Part shown: positions 1 to 11,017 of the stretch, piece after piece | How positions within the stretch are numbered: the first letter of the stretch is position 1 | How the letters are laid out: each line of letters starts with the position of its first letter | Assembly: GCA_050011895.1 (NCBI GenBank) | Contig: JBEKIF010000002.1 | Span: forward strand, 62,001-126,000 | DNA length: 64,000 nt | Reading direction: 5' to 3' | Origin: DATBGO01 sp050011895 | GTDB lineage: Bacteria; Actinomycetota; Actinomycetes; Streptosporangiales; Streptosporangiaceae | The notes under the pieces: generated by a model | Told to the model about the DNA's origin: nothing | The model's input: the letters and a program-made list of their open reading frames with translations, nothing else | Database searches by the model: none | Position numbers and translations under genes: made by a program

Positions 1-259
1 AGCGCGGACGAGCTAGCCAGGCGCCGGGCCCGAAGGATCAGCTGAGCGCGCGGTCGAGTTCAGGGCACCAGGCCTCAGCCGGGTATTGCGTTATATCGTG
101 TTATGACTCGCGGCACGTAGGCCCCGTCCCGATGCGGGACCACTGCCATGTCCGCAGCGGGCGCGGAACTGCGGTGCATGCCGGAGATCCGCCGCGCCGC
201 TTGGCCCAAGCCGAGTCCCGCGCAGTCATGCTCGGGTAGGCTCGGGAACGCTGGCGAAA
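1..259. other. Upstream region of the gcvP leader, no gene assigned
   Basis: No gene could be supported here. A frame-1 open stretch runs from the window edge to a stop at 43-45 and has high GC at third codon positions, so it may be the last 14 codons of a plus-strand gene, but it is too short to identify. The rest should hold the promoter of the riboswitch-gcvP transcript; I could not choose a convincing -35/-10 pair in the AT-richer patch around 84-110. Confidence 0.4.
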
Positions 260-345
260 CCGTCCGGGAGAGACCTCGCGCGGCCAGCGCGGGGCGCCGA
301 AGGGGCAACCTCCCCGGAACCTCTCAGGCATCAGGGACCGGGCGG
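260..345 (+). promoter_or_regulatory. Glycine riboswitch aptamer in the gcvP leader
   Basis: The stretch carries the conserved blocks of the glycine aptamer in order: GGGAGAG (267-273), GCGCCGAAGGGGCAA (294-308), CTCTCAGGCA (321-330) and AGGGACCG (333-340). The ends 260-266 and 339-345 pair as a 7-bp P1 with one G-U. Downstream, TCTCTGGAG and a later CAGAG can form the short accessory stem usual for single-aptamer glycine switches. It sits about 95 nt upstream of the gcvP start, so the inference is glycine-induced expression of the glycine decarboxylase. I see only one full aptamer, not the tandem form. Confidence 0.92.
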
Positions 346-438
346 CTTAGGCATCTCTGGAGTCCGCGCGGCGTGATGACAGAGGGGGAGTCCGCACACC
401 GCGCTAGCGGCCCGATGACGGTCCGCCGGGAGGCTCCC

Positions 439-3339
<2,901 letters not shown>

Positions 3340-3423
3340 CCGGATATGACCCGCGTGATCATCCAGCCGGGCATCTTAGCCTGGAACCCGAGGGGCCTAG
3401 CTCGGCTAGGTCGGGAAGTGGGT

Positions 3424-3450
3424 GCGGGCCCACCGATACGGTGAGCCCGC
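3424..3450. terminator. Hairpin between convergent genes
   Basis: GCGGGC (3424-3429) pairs with GCCCGC (3445-3450), and CACCG pairs with CGGTG around an ATA loop, with one C/A mismatch between the two stems. It lies between the ends of gcvP (+) and the secreted protein gene (-). There is no U-run, as is common for actinomycete terminators, so the call rests on structure and position. Confidence 0.55.
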
Positions 3451-3469
3451 GGCCATCGCTTACCTCAGA

Positions 3470-4711
3470 TCAGCCAGGGGTCACGGCCCAGCCAGGGCTG
3501 ATGAACACCATGCCCTGCGGCTCGAACGCGGGGCCGCGAACCGGTACGCGAGTGATGTGGCCGGTCCACGGGTTCAGCGATCCCAGGTAATTTGGCGGGA
3601 AGCCAGGCGCCGGGCAGGTGGCGGGCGCGTTGTTGGCATCGCAGGGCGTGACCGCCACGAAGATGGAGTGAGCCGGGAACCGGCCGGTAACCACGTCGAC
3701 CGTGTCTCCGCTGGTGTCCGCGCCGTACAGGCGCCCGAACGGGCTCCGCGCCCAGGCGGTGTCATCAACCGACTGTGACAGGCGCAGCACGGACAGCCGG
3801 GGCGCGAACGCGAGCCCGGGGCCGACGAAGATCTGCTCCTTGTCGCCCTGGCTGGTCAGCATGAAGTCACCTGCGAACCGCGGGCCCGAGTGCGGCACTA
3901 TCTCGTTGGAGTCGGGGTCGGTCAGTGCCAGCCGTACCAGCTTGCCGTGATCGGCACCTAGGTTGGCGACGGCGGCCCGGGCCTCGTCGTAGAACAGCGC
4001 AGAGACTGCGGCAACGCGCGTGGCCCGGTGGAAGGTCACCGAGTACACGGCCGGATAGGCCGGCTGGGGGGCGGCCTTGCCGGTGGTGCCTGGCGCAGAG
4101 GCGCTGATCAGCACCCGGCCGTGGTAGATCGAGATAGCGTCGGTGCCGCCCTTGTGCGGAAGCGGCTTGTCGTACCCGTAGTGCTGGATCTGGGCGCCGG
4201 CCGGGGCGCCGGGGGTGATGGTGTAGACGCTGGAGCTGGCGTCCTCGTTCACGGTGGCGATGAGCAGGTGCCGGCCGGTGTCCGCGGTCAGGCCATCGCA
4301 TTTGCCCTTGATGTTCCACTGCCGGATGACCTGGCCGGCGGCCGTGAACTCTACGACCGTGCTGTCGGTGTTCCCGTCGGTGCTGGCCTGTCCCTGCGGG
4401 CCGACCCCGTTCTGGAAAGCGGTGTAGAGGTGCCTGCCGAGAACCGTGATGTCATCGGGGTCCGCCAGCGGCTCGGAGCGGGGCTTAGCGGAGCCGACCG
4501 GGATGAACCTATGTCGCAGCTTCATGCCGTTCAGGATCTGCCGCACCCGGTATCGCTGAGCTGGCGGCTGCCGGAGCGCGTGGGAACTCGCCCTAGCGCT
4601 GGTCCTGGCAGGCGATGCGACGGCGGCTGTCGCGCCGGCGAAGAGCAAGCTCGCCGGGATGGCTGCCGTCGCCGCAATGATCTTCGCGGCGCGCCCGGAG
4701 ATGGTGGGCAT
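3470..4711 (-). CDS. Secreted protein, possible beta-propeller, function unknown
   Basis: The product is 413 aa and begins with a clear export signal: positive MPTISGRAAKII, a hydrophobic core, then a small-residue stretch (ATAAVASPA) suiting a cleavage site near residue 33. The mature part contains repeated short strands such as DPDDITVLGRHLYTAFQNG, GRHLLIATV and GRLYGADTSGDTVDVV, which read like NHL/SMP-30-type beta-propeller blades. I do not recognise catalytic residues. ATG 4711 is supported by AGGAAAGGGG upstream. The gene follows a hairpin (5008-5042), and three copies of an 18-bp repeat lie directly upstream of its ribosome-binding site. A soluble binding or lactonase-like role is possible but unproven. 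Confidence 0.75.
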   Translation of the reverse strand: MPTISGRAAKIIAATAAIPASLLFAGATAAVASPARTSARASSHALRQPPAQRYRVRQILNGMKLRHRFIPVGSAKPRSEPLADPDDITVLGRHLYTAFQNGVGPQGQASTDGNTDSTVVEFTAAGQVIRQWNIKGKCDGLTADTGRHLLIATVNEDASSSVYTITPGAPAGAQIQHYGYDKPLPHKGGTDAISIYHGRVLISASAPGTTGKAAPQPAYPAVYSVTFHRATRVAAVSALFYDEARAAVANLGADHGKLVRLALTDPDSNEIVPHSGPRFAGDFMLTSQGDKEQIFVGPGLAFAPRLSVLRLSQSVDDTAWARSPFGRLYGADTSGDTVDVVTGRFPAHSIFVAVTPCDANNAPATCPAPGFPPNYLGSLNPWTGHITRVPVRGPAFEPQGMVFISPGWAVTPG

Positions 4712-4720
4712 CGGGCCCCT

Positions 4721-4770
4721 TTCCTGGATTGCGGGAATTTCCTGGATTGCGGGAATTTCCTGGATTGCGG
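4721..4770. repeat. 18-bp tandem repeat, 2.8 copies
   Basis: The unit TTCCTGGATTGCGGGAAT occurs at 4721-4738 and 4739-4756, with a partial copy at 4757-4770. On the minus strand these copies lie just upstream of the start of the secreted protein gene (4711), and the first contributes the AGGAA of its ribosome-binding region. The remaining gene-free DNA between 4771 and 5007 shows nothing I can assign beyond the likely promoter of that gene. Confidence 0.9.
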
Positions 4771-5007
4771 AGAACTACCGACCGGATCAGTCATACGCCG
4801 ATTGGGTAGCGTGGCGTCGGCCGCTGGGAAACAGACAGGTGAACGGATGCCCAACCCTGCCTGCTGTGAGGCTCCGGGCCGCAGTCTGGTGCTCTGGCGG
4901 CGCGGGGCCAAAGCGGGCCGGGGATGCGCGGGCCCGCGCCGGTGCGCCAGGCGTTTGCGGTAGCTGACCTCGCGGACCGCTAGGACCGCCCCAGACCTCG
5001 ACGTGCC

Positions 5008-5042
5008 GTGAGAGGCCCGGGACTGCTGCCCGGGCCTCTCAC
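5008..5042. terminator. Perfect 14-bp stem hairpin
   Basis: GTGAGAGGCCCGGG (5008-5021) is exactly complementary to 5029-5042, with a seven-base loop ACTGCTG. It lies 41 bases past the stop of the minus-strand phosphodiesterase gene and is its likely terminator. No U-run follows on either strand. Confidence 0.75.
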
Positions 5043-5083
5043 TTAGACAAGCCTCCCGCGTCTCCTTGGCGGATCCAGCCGCC

Positions 5084-6763
5084 CTACAGCCCCGGCAGGA
5101 TTCTTGTGTGCTCGATCTGCACAGCCTGCAACGCTTGCGGGTTCAGGCCGAGCAGCTTCAGGATCGTTGGGGCAATCTGGGTGGTCTCGACTTGCGCGCC
5201 GATCGCCTCGCCGTGCCGCAGACCGGGAACGACCACCAGGATCGGCACGTTGCGATCCTGGAAGCCGGCGCCGCCGTGTTCAGCGATCTTGCTCTTGCCG
5301 CCCGTATAGACCACGCCATGCTGAACGATGCCGAAGATGTCGGGGTGCCTTGGGTCACTGTTCGGTACACCGAAGTACGCAGCCGATTCGGCGCCCGCGT
5401 AGACCTTGGTCAGCCCCGAGGCCGAAACCGTCACGGGGCTGCCGTTGATGGTGTTGCCGGTAGCGGAGTGGGTCAGGAGGTAGTTCTTCACGAAGTCCGC
5501 GGCGGCTTGCGAGCGGTTGCTCAGCCACCAGAGCATGCCGTCGTCGTCGGTGGAGAAGACCACCAGGGCACCGGCACCCGGATGCGCCGCGGTCCAGGCC
5601 GCGTTGACCGCAGCAATGATCGGCGCGTCCGGAACTCGTGCCAGGTCGCTGGGATCCGTCGGGGATTGCCCGTGCTTGGCCGAGATGATGATCGCCGTGC
5701 TGCTCGCCAGGCCCTGCGCCCTGATCTCGGCGACCATCGCGCCAACCTCGGTGTTGATGTAGTTAAGCGCCCGTACCAGCAGCGGCCCAGGGACCTTTCC
5801 GCCGGGCAGGTAACCGCCGGTCAGACCGTCGGAGGTCGGCAGCTTCTGGGCCGTGGAGACCGCCTGGAAATTCATGCCGAAGATGCCCGGCACGCCGACG
5901 TGACTCGTCCGGCTATGGTTGTAGCCGTCGATCTCGTTCAGGATGGCCTGCACCTTGTAGCTGTCGTACTGCATCGTCGCGGCATTGTCACTGGTCCAGT
6001 CCTCCCCTGCCGGATAGCCGATAGCCTGGCTGTTGATCTCAGGGGTGAAGTAGTCCTGCACGCCGTTCCCCGATGGCCCGGAAAGCGCCAGGTACGCCGG
6101 GTGCTTGTCGGACCAGGCAGTCCGCAGGCCAGCCTGCCGCGCGACATTGAAGATCGTGTTCACTTTGAGGTACTGGTTGGGGTAGATCGGCTTGCAGGTC
6201 GCCGCGCTGACCGGCAGGTTCGCCGGATTGATCACGTCCCGCGGATTGGAGGTCATCTGCAGGATGCTGCCCGGCAGGCCGCTCAGTCCCTGCCCGGCGT
6301 CCAGCGAGTTCTGGTTGATGTCGTCCGCCTCGGTATAGGCCGTCTCGGCACCGGGCGCAGGTCCGACGCATGTCGTCGTTCCCGCAGGGAACACATCGTG
6401 GTTATAGGTGTCGTCGTAGTAGATTCCCGTCACACCCGGGTCACCGCCCGTCACCTGAGCGATCATTCCCGGAAAGGAATCCGAGGGGATCGGCGTCAGG
6501 GCGTCGCTGTAATCGATGCCCTGACCGACGAGGGCCGCCAGCGTCGACTCAGGGTAGTTCTGCACGTACCACGAAAGATCCTGCTGATGCAGCCCGTCGA
6601 CGGACAGTAGCAGCACGTGCCTGATCTGGCTGCGCTGCGGCCATGACCTCACCACGTCGCCGCTACGGACGGCCGCCGCGGACGCTGAGGCCAGCGCGGT
6701 ACCGCCCAGTGTTACCGCGACTCCCGCTGCGGCAGCAACTGCTCTTAAATGCCCGATCCGCAT
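5084..6763 (-). CDS. Secreted type I phosphodiesterase / alkaline phosphatase-superfamily hydrolase
   Basis: The product is 559 aa with an N-terminal signal peptide (MRIGHLRAVAAAAGVAVTLG, then ALASASAAA). The mature part has the metal-dependent phosphodiesterase pattern: LLLSVDGLHQQDL gives the first metal Asp, IPSDSFPGM holds the likely nucleophile, IISAKHGQSPTD is the Asp/His metal block with Lys in place of the usual Asp before His, and IAEHGGAGFQDRNVPILVV gives the last His. This suits a nucleotide pyrophosphatase/phosphodiesterase-like enzyme acting outside the cell on nucleotides or phosphoesters; the substrate is not evident. The open frame extends 70 codons further upstream, but ATG 6763 has GGAGGAGGG in front and starts the signal peptide. 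It is a single-gene unit with a hairpin after it. Confidence 0.88.
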   Translation of the reverse strand: MRIGHLRAVAAAAGVAVTLGGTALASASAAAVRSGDVVRSWPQRSQIRHVLLLSVDGLHQQDLSWYVQNYPESTLAALVGQGIDYSDALTPIPSDSFPGMIAQVTGGDPGVTGIYYDDTYNHDVFPAGTTTCVGPAPGAETAYTEADDINQNSLDAGQGLSGLPGSILQMTSNPRDVINPANLPVSAATCKPIYPNQYLKVNTIFNVARQAGLRTAWSDKHPAYLALSGPSGNGVQDYFTPEINSQAIGYPAGEDWTSDNAATMQYDSYKVQAILNEIDGYNHSRTSHVGVPGIFGMNFQAVSTAQKLPTSDGLTGGYLPGGKVPGPLLVRALNYINTEVGAMVAEIRAQGLASSTAIIISAKHGQSPTDPSDLARVPDAPIIAAVNAAWTAAHPGAGALVVFSTDDDGMLWWLSNRSQAAADFVKNYLLTHSATGNTINGSPVTVSASGLTKVYAGAESAAYFGVPNSDPRHPDIFGIVQHGVVYTGGKSKIAEHGGAGFQDRNVPILVVVPGLRHGEAIGAQVETTQIAPTILKLLGLNPQALQAVQIEHTRILPGL

Positions 6764-7045
6764 GAGCCCTCCTCCAAGCGCACGGTCGGTCGCCGCGCGT
6801 CTGTTTTTCCTGGCTATCAAACCCAGGCGGCGACGCACCGACGGGCATACAAAGAGGAGGTGACGGCTACCCGGCCGCCCGGGGCTGCGCGATGCTAGGC
6901 AGCCGGGCCGGCCGTCGCTGCCACCGAAGCCGGCAGATGGCCGCGGGCGTCCCGCGTGTCTGCTCTCGCGCATACCGCAGTAGCGTGAGTTGCCCGCCAG
7001 CTCTGTGGCATTGGCTCACCCGCGACTGGCCGGACCGGAGGCGTC

Positions 7046-7330
7046 ATGGCTGGGTACTTCGTTGCGAACTACACGATCACGAACCAGGCAGGGTACAAGG
7101 AGTACCTTGCGGCGGTCGGACCTACCCTGGAGGCCCACGGCGCCGAATTCATCGTCGTTGACCGCGACTCCGAGCTGCTTGAAGGATCAGCCGGGCAGGT
7201 CACCATCGTGCTGAGGTTTGCCACCAAGGCTGCGGCCGAGGCCTGGTACAAGGCGCCGGAATACCAGGCCATCAGGCACCTCCGCACGGACAACACCGAC
7301 GGCATCGGGGTCATCGCGGAGGGCAGATAG
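7046..7330 (+). CDS. DUF1330 family protein
   Basis: The product is 94 aa. It matches the DUF1330 dimeric alpha/beta-barrel (ferredoxin-like) pattern: MAGYFVANYTITN at the start, a central VTIVLRFATKAAAEAWYKAPEYQAI segment, and a short C-terminal strand. The biochemical role of this family is not established. ATG 7046 is preceded by CGGAGGCG. The gene stands alone: the upstream neighbour is divergent and the downstream ABC permease is convergent. Length and motif order are normal. Confidence 0.9.
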   Translation: MAGYFVANYTITNQAGYKEYLAAVGPTLEAHGAEFIVVDRDSELLEGSAGQVTIVLRFATKAAAEAWYKAPEYQAIRHLRTDNTDGIGVIAEGR

Positions 7331-7397
7331 CCCGGTTCCAGGGCGCACAGACGCCGGCGTGCCCGCAGCAGGGCACCGCGACGGCGATGTCGGGCGG

Positions 7398-8168
7398 TCA
7401 GCCGGTGCGGGGCTCCCAGCTGAAGAAGCGCGCCGCGACGAGCAGGCCGCCGAGGCCCCAGACGGCCACGATGAGGGCATCGCTCCAGTGGAATGCGGTG
7501 CCGAGGAAGCCGGCCTGCATCCCGCGGGCGAAGTGCCAGACCGGGAAGATCTTGGCGATCCACAGGATCCAGGCGGGGGCGTTGCTGCCGAGCGGGATGA
7601 AGATGCCGGAAAGGAAAAGCAGCGGAAGAATGGACGCGTTCACGATCGCTGGTGCCGCGTCGCCATTGGGAATGATGGTCGTCACCGCCATGCCGAGCGC
7701 GCAGAACGCCGCAGCGCCGACGATCAGCATCACCGCGAACCGCAGCAGCGTCACGCCCGCCGGGACGGCCGCGCTGTAGGCCAGCCGGCCGAACGCCGTC
7801 GTGATCACGACCAGCAGGATCCCCATCAGCAGCGCGTGCAGCATCCGCGCGGTGAGGAACACGGCGCCCGGCAGCGGGGTGCCGTTGGTCCGCTTCAGGA
7901 CTCCGGTATCGCGCTGGAACGAAACGGTGATCGCGATGTTCGTATAGCAAGCGGAAATCACCCCGAAAGACGCCATCGCGGCCACGTAGTAGGTGGCGGA
8001 GTTCACTTGCCTGGTGCCGATATTGACGGTGTAGTGACCGAGCAGCGCGGTGAAGATGACCAGGAACATGAGCGGGAACGCGAAGGTGAAGAAAGCCGAC
8101 GCCGGATTACGCCAGAACGCCTTGTTCACGTACCGGACCTGCGAGAGGGTCAGCGCCGTCGCGTTCAT
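7398..8168 (-). CDS. ABC-2 type transporter permease
   Basis: The product is 256 aa with about six hydrophobic segments, for example AFFTFAFPLMFLVIFTALLG near the N-terminus and ASILPLLFLSGIFIP near residue 190. The latter is the signature of DrrB/YhhJ-like ABC-2 permeases. Its start overlaps the stop of the ATPase gene by ATGA (8165-8168), so the two are translationally coupled and form one exporter. The substrate is unknown; this subfamily covers drug, lipid and polysaccharide export. Length is typical. Confidence 0.92.
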   Translation of the reverse strand: MNATALTLSQVRYVNKAFWRNPASAFFTFAFPLMFLVIFTALLGHYTVNIGTRQVNSATYYVAAMASFGVISACYTNIAITVSFQRDTGVLKRTNGTPLPGAVFLTARMLHALLMGILLVVITTAFGRLAYSAAVPAGVTLLRFAVMLIVGAAAFCALGMAVTTIIPNGDAAPAIVNASILPLLFLSGIFIPLGSNAPAWILWIAKIFPVWHFARGMQAGFLGTAFHWSDALIVAVWGLGGLLVAARFFSWEPRTG

Positions 8169-9187
8169 CCCGGATGCTCCTCGTCCCGGGTCCCGGCCGG
8201 CCGGACCTGGGCTCCCTGCGCTGGCCGCGCTCCCTGCGCCGGCTGCGCTCCCTGCGCCGCCTGCGGGCTGGTCAGCGCGAGGTAGACGTCTTCAAGCGAC
8301 GGCCGGATGATATCCAGCCCGTCGAGACTGATGCCCTGCTCGATGGCCCAGCCGGTGAGGCGGCTGAGCGCCTGGGTGAGGTCATCGGGAACGAACTCCG
8401 TCAGACCGTCCGCCCCGGGCGGGCCGCCCAGGCCGGTCGGCGGCGAGGTCCCGGCGGGCAGCCGGTACCTGACGCGTGCCCTGGCCCGCTCCCGGTCGCC
8501 GATGGTGGCCGGCGGTCCTTCGGCGACGATACGGCCAGCGGCCATCACCGCGACCCGGTCCGCCAGGTACTGGGCCTCCTCCATGTAGTGCGTGGTGAGC
8601 AGCACGGTCTTGCCAAGCGCCGCGAGGTTCTTGACCACCTCCCAGGCCTCGTGACGGGCAGAGGGGTCGAAGCCCGTCGTTGGCTCGTCAAGGAACAGCA
8701 GGTCAGGGTTGCCGGCCAGGGCAATCGCCACGTCGAGGCGGCGCTGCTGGCCGCCGGAGAGCTTGATCACGCGCGCGTCGCGCTTCTCGCCCAGGCCGAC
8801 CAGGCCGATGACCTCATCGACCGGCTGCGGGTTGGGGTAATAGCTCGAGTACATCGCTATCGTCTCGGCCACCGTCAGGTAGCGGTCCACCCCGGACGAT
8901 TGCAGGACAATCCCGATCCGGCTCTTCAGCCGCTGCCGCTGCCGGCCGGGATCGTAACCGAGCACCTTGGCCGTGCCGCCGTCGCGGGGCCGGTATCCCT
9001 CCAGGATCTCGACGGTGGTGGTCTTCCCCGCCCCGTTCGGCCCGAGCAGCGCGAAGATCTCGCCTGCTCGTACCTGTAGGTCAACGCCCTGCACCGCGCG
9101 CACGTGGCCGTACGCCTTGGTGAGGCCGCGTACGTCGATCGCGAGGGAGTCCGGCGGGTCGACGGCGGGGCGCTCCGGCGATGCCAT
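8165..9187 (-). CDS. ABC transporter ATP-binding protein (DrrA-like)
   Basis: The product is 340 aa. It has Walker A GPNGAGKTT (about residue 51), signature LSGGQQRR, Walker B LLFLDEPTTGFDP and the H-loop TTHYMEEAQYLADR, followed by a DrrA-type C-terminal domain. It energises the permease encoded immediately downstream. The last 25 residues are low-complexity AQGA repeats encoded by three 18-bp DNA repeats and are absent from typical relatives. The gene is divergent from the cupin gene at 9369. Confidence 0.94.
   Translation of the reverse strand: MASPERPAVDPPDSLAIDVRGLTKAYGHVRAVQGVDLQVRAGEIFALLGPNGAGKTTTVEILEGYRPRDGGTAKVLGYDPGRQRQRLKSRIGIVLQSSGVDRYLTVAETIAMYSSYYPNPQPVDEVIGLVGLGEKRDARVIKLSGGQQRRLDVAIALAGNPDLLFLDEPTTGFDPSARHEAWEVVKNLAALGKTVLLTTHYMEEAQYLADRVAVMAAGRIVAEGPPATIGDRERARARVRYRLPAGTSPPTGLGGPPGADGLTEFVPDDLTQALSRLTGWAIEQGISLDGLDIIRPSLEDVYLALTSPQAAQGAQPAQGARPAQGAQVRPAGTRDEEHPG
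8211..8264. repeat. 18-bp tandem repeat at the 3' end of the ABC ATPase gene
   Basis: Three near-identical units of the type GCTCCCTGCGCCGGCTGC run at 8211-8228, 8229-8246 and 8247-8264. They encode the AQGA-type repeats of the ATPase C-terminus and end about 40 bases before its stop codon. Confidence 0.88.
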
Positions 9188-9368
9188 TACGCGGCGCTCC
9201 TATCAGCTCACGTGGCCGCCACTGCGGTCATATCCCGGCCGCGCAGGCAGCCCTCCCGACCCGTGCCTAGCATGGCATATCCGGATGGCCGACCTGCGGT
9301 CTAAGGTCACGTTGACGGGCTCGAAGCTCATCCGGATGGCGCGCGGAACTGCAGGCCGGGAGGCAACG

Positions 9369-9710
9369 ATGCGGGTTATCAGCGGCGCAGGACAGTTCAC
9401 CCAGCCGGCCGGCGGTGCGACCACGCACTGGGCCGAACAGTTGCGGGTGCCCGACCTATCCGTGGGCACCTACTCCATCGCGCGCGGCGGCACCGATGGA
9501 CAAGTCCCGCACACCGAGGACGAGATCTACGTGATCACCGCGGGCCGGGCCCGGCTCGAGGCGGGCGGCGACAGTGCCGATGTCGGTCCGGGATCGGTCA
9601 TCTACCTGCCCGCCGCCGAAGTGCACAGGTTCACTGAGATCACCGAGGACTTCGCGGCGCTCGTCCTGTTCGCGCCCGCCGAGGAGTCCCGCGCCGGCCG
9701 CGACGGCTAG
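9369..9710 (+). CDS. Cupin domain protein
   Basis: The product is 113 aa, a single small beta-barrel. The two cupin motifs read VPHTEDEIYVITAGRARLEAG (about residues 45-66) and GPGSVIYLPAAEVHRFTEI (about 72-90). The metal ligands His and Glu in motif 1 and His in motif 2 are present. The ligand or reaction is not evident. The open frame extends upstream, but ATG 9369 has GGGAGG six bases in front and gives a normal cupin length. Its TAG stop shares the palindrome CTAG (9707-9710) with the stop of the convergent glycosyltransferase gene. Confidence 0.88.
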   Translation: MRVISGAGQFTQPAGGATTHWAEQLRVPDLSVGTYSIARGGTDGQVPHTEDEIYVITAGRARLEAGGDSADVGPGSVIYLPAAEVHRFTEITEDFAALVLFAPAEESRAGRDG

Positions 9711-10933
9711 CGGCCGCAGGTGCCATCCGAGGCGCCGGCCTGCGGCGGGCCGGCCCGGCCCGGCGCGATGATGCGTCCTTTCCACTCCCCGCCGCGGCCA
9801 CGATGGTGCCGCCGCGCGGAGTCTGCGGTCATCGCCGCGTAGAGGACGGCGATGACCGGCAGGGACGCGGCCCGCAGCGGCGACAGGCCGTACAGCCGCA
9901 GCATGGGCAGGTAGGTCGCGGCCATGATCGCCCAGCCGGCGGCGCCCGCCGCCGCGAGCCAGCCGGCCGGCTGGCCGCCGCCCGCGGCCAGCCCGGTCAG
10001 CCCGCCGAGTGCGGCGGCAGGCGGCAGGACGTAGAGCCAGGCCAGCCCGGTGATCGTCACGGCGAGCGCGGCGGTGGAGTAACGCAGCTGCGTGTAGGCG
10101 CTCCTGGCCACCATGTCCCACAGCCCGGAAAGCTCCGGGTACGGCCTGCGGCTCCTGACGTCCGTGGTGAGGCCGAGCCAGCAGCGGCCAGCGGCCCTGC
10201 CCTTGAGCAGCCGGCCGAGCGCGACGTCGTCGATCCGGGCGCCGCGGATCGGGTCAAGTCCGCCGACCGCCTGCAGCGCACGCTGGCGGACCAGCATGCA
10301 GCCGCCCGCGGCCGCGGCGACGCGGGTACCCGGCCGGTTGACCAGGCGGAACGGGTAGAGCATCGCGAAGAAGTAGACGAAGGCGGGGACCAGGAGCCGC
10401 TCCCAGCCGGTGTCGGCCCGCAGCAGCGCCATCTGGGAGACCAGCACCCGGTCATCTCCCTCGGCGGCGCGCACCAGGGCCGCGACCGTTCCCGGCTGGT
10501 AGGCGATGTCGGCGTCGGTGAACAGGATGTAGTCGGCGTCACCAGCGGCCCGCAGCCCCTGGGCCATCGCCCATACCTTGCCCGCCCAGCCGCCCGGGGT
10601 GGCGGAGCCGGTGACGACCTGCAGCGCCCCGTGGCCCACGCCCAGGGCGGCAGCGACCCGGGCCGTACCGTCGGCGCTGTCGTCATCGACGAGCACGACG
10701 CGCAGCGAACCGGCGTAGTCCTGGTGCAGCAGCGTCGGCAGCGTCGCCGGCAGCATGGCGGCCTCGTCCCTGGCCGGGATGACCGCCGTCACGCTGGGCC
10801 AGCACCCCGGATCCGCTGTCCGGGCCGGCAGCCGCTGGTCAGTTCGCCAGTATCCGCCGCGCGCGGCCAGCAGGTAGAGCCAGGCGAGCGCGGCGAGCCC
10901 GGTGAGCACGCAGGCGGCAACGGCATAGGGCAC
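9707..10933 (-). CDS. HpnB-like membrane glycosyltransferase family 2
   Basis: The product is about 408 aa. It has an N-terminal membrane helix (AVAACVLTGLAALAWLYLL), then a GT2 catalytic domain: VTAVIPARDEAAMLP, VVLVDDDSADGT, FTDADIAY (DxD) and GGLDPIRGARIDDVALGR. Several C-terminal membrane helices follow. The pattern fits the hopanoid-associated glycosyltransferase HpnB; no other hopanoid gene is in the window, so the role is inferred from similarity only. The open frame runs far upstream into uvrC antisense. I chose GTG 10933, just before the first helix; ATG 10993 is the alternative, and neither has a strong ribosome-binding site. The gene is divergent from uvrC. Confidence 0.8.
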   Translation of the reverse strand: MPYAVAACVLTGLAALAWLYLLAARGGYWRTDQRLPARTADPGCWPSVTAVIPARDEAAMLPATLPTLLHQDYAGSLRVVLVDDDSADGTARVAAALGVGHGALQVVTGSATPGGWAGKVWAMAQGLRAAGDADYILFTDADIAYQPGTVAALVRAAEGDDRVLVSQMALLRADTGWERLLVPAFVYFFAMLYPFRLVNRPGTRVAAAAGGCMLVRQRALQAVGGLDPIRGARIDDVALGRLLKGRAAGRCWLGLTTDVRSRRPYPELSGLWDMVARSAYTQLRYSTAALAVTITGLAWLYVLPPAAALGGLTGLAAGGGQPAGWLAAAGAAGWAIMAATYLPMLRLYGLSPLRAASLPVIAVLYAAMTADSARRHHRGRGGEWKGRIIAPGRAGPPQAGASDGTCGR

Positions 10934-11017
10934 GGGGCTAGCCTGGCATACCGCCGCGATCGGGCCATTGGCTCTTCGCGGCACGCGCCGCATGCGGAGT
11001 CTGAATAGAGTTGCAGA

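Noticed and set aside
1..45. Possible last 14 codons of an upstream plus-strand gene
   Set aside because: High GC3 and a stop at 43-45 are suggestive, but it is too short and cut by the window edge to support a call.
5066..6610. 514-aa plus-strand ORF over the phosphodiesterase gene
   Set aside because: It is antisense to a gene with signal peptide, good ribosome-binding site and catalytic motifs; its sequence is Arg/Gly/Val-rich without motifs.
6850..6900. Strong Shine-Dalgarno-like GAGGAGGTGACGG on the plus strand
   Set aside because: The following GTG is too close to it and the frame stops after 12 codons; no gene follows.
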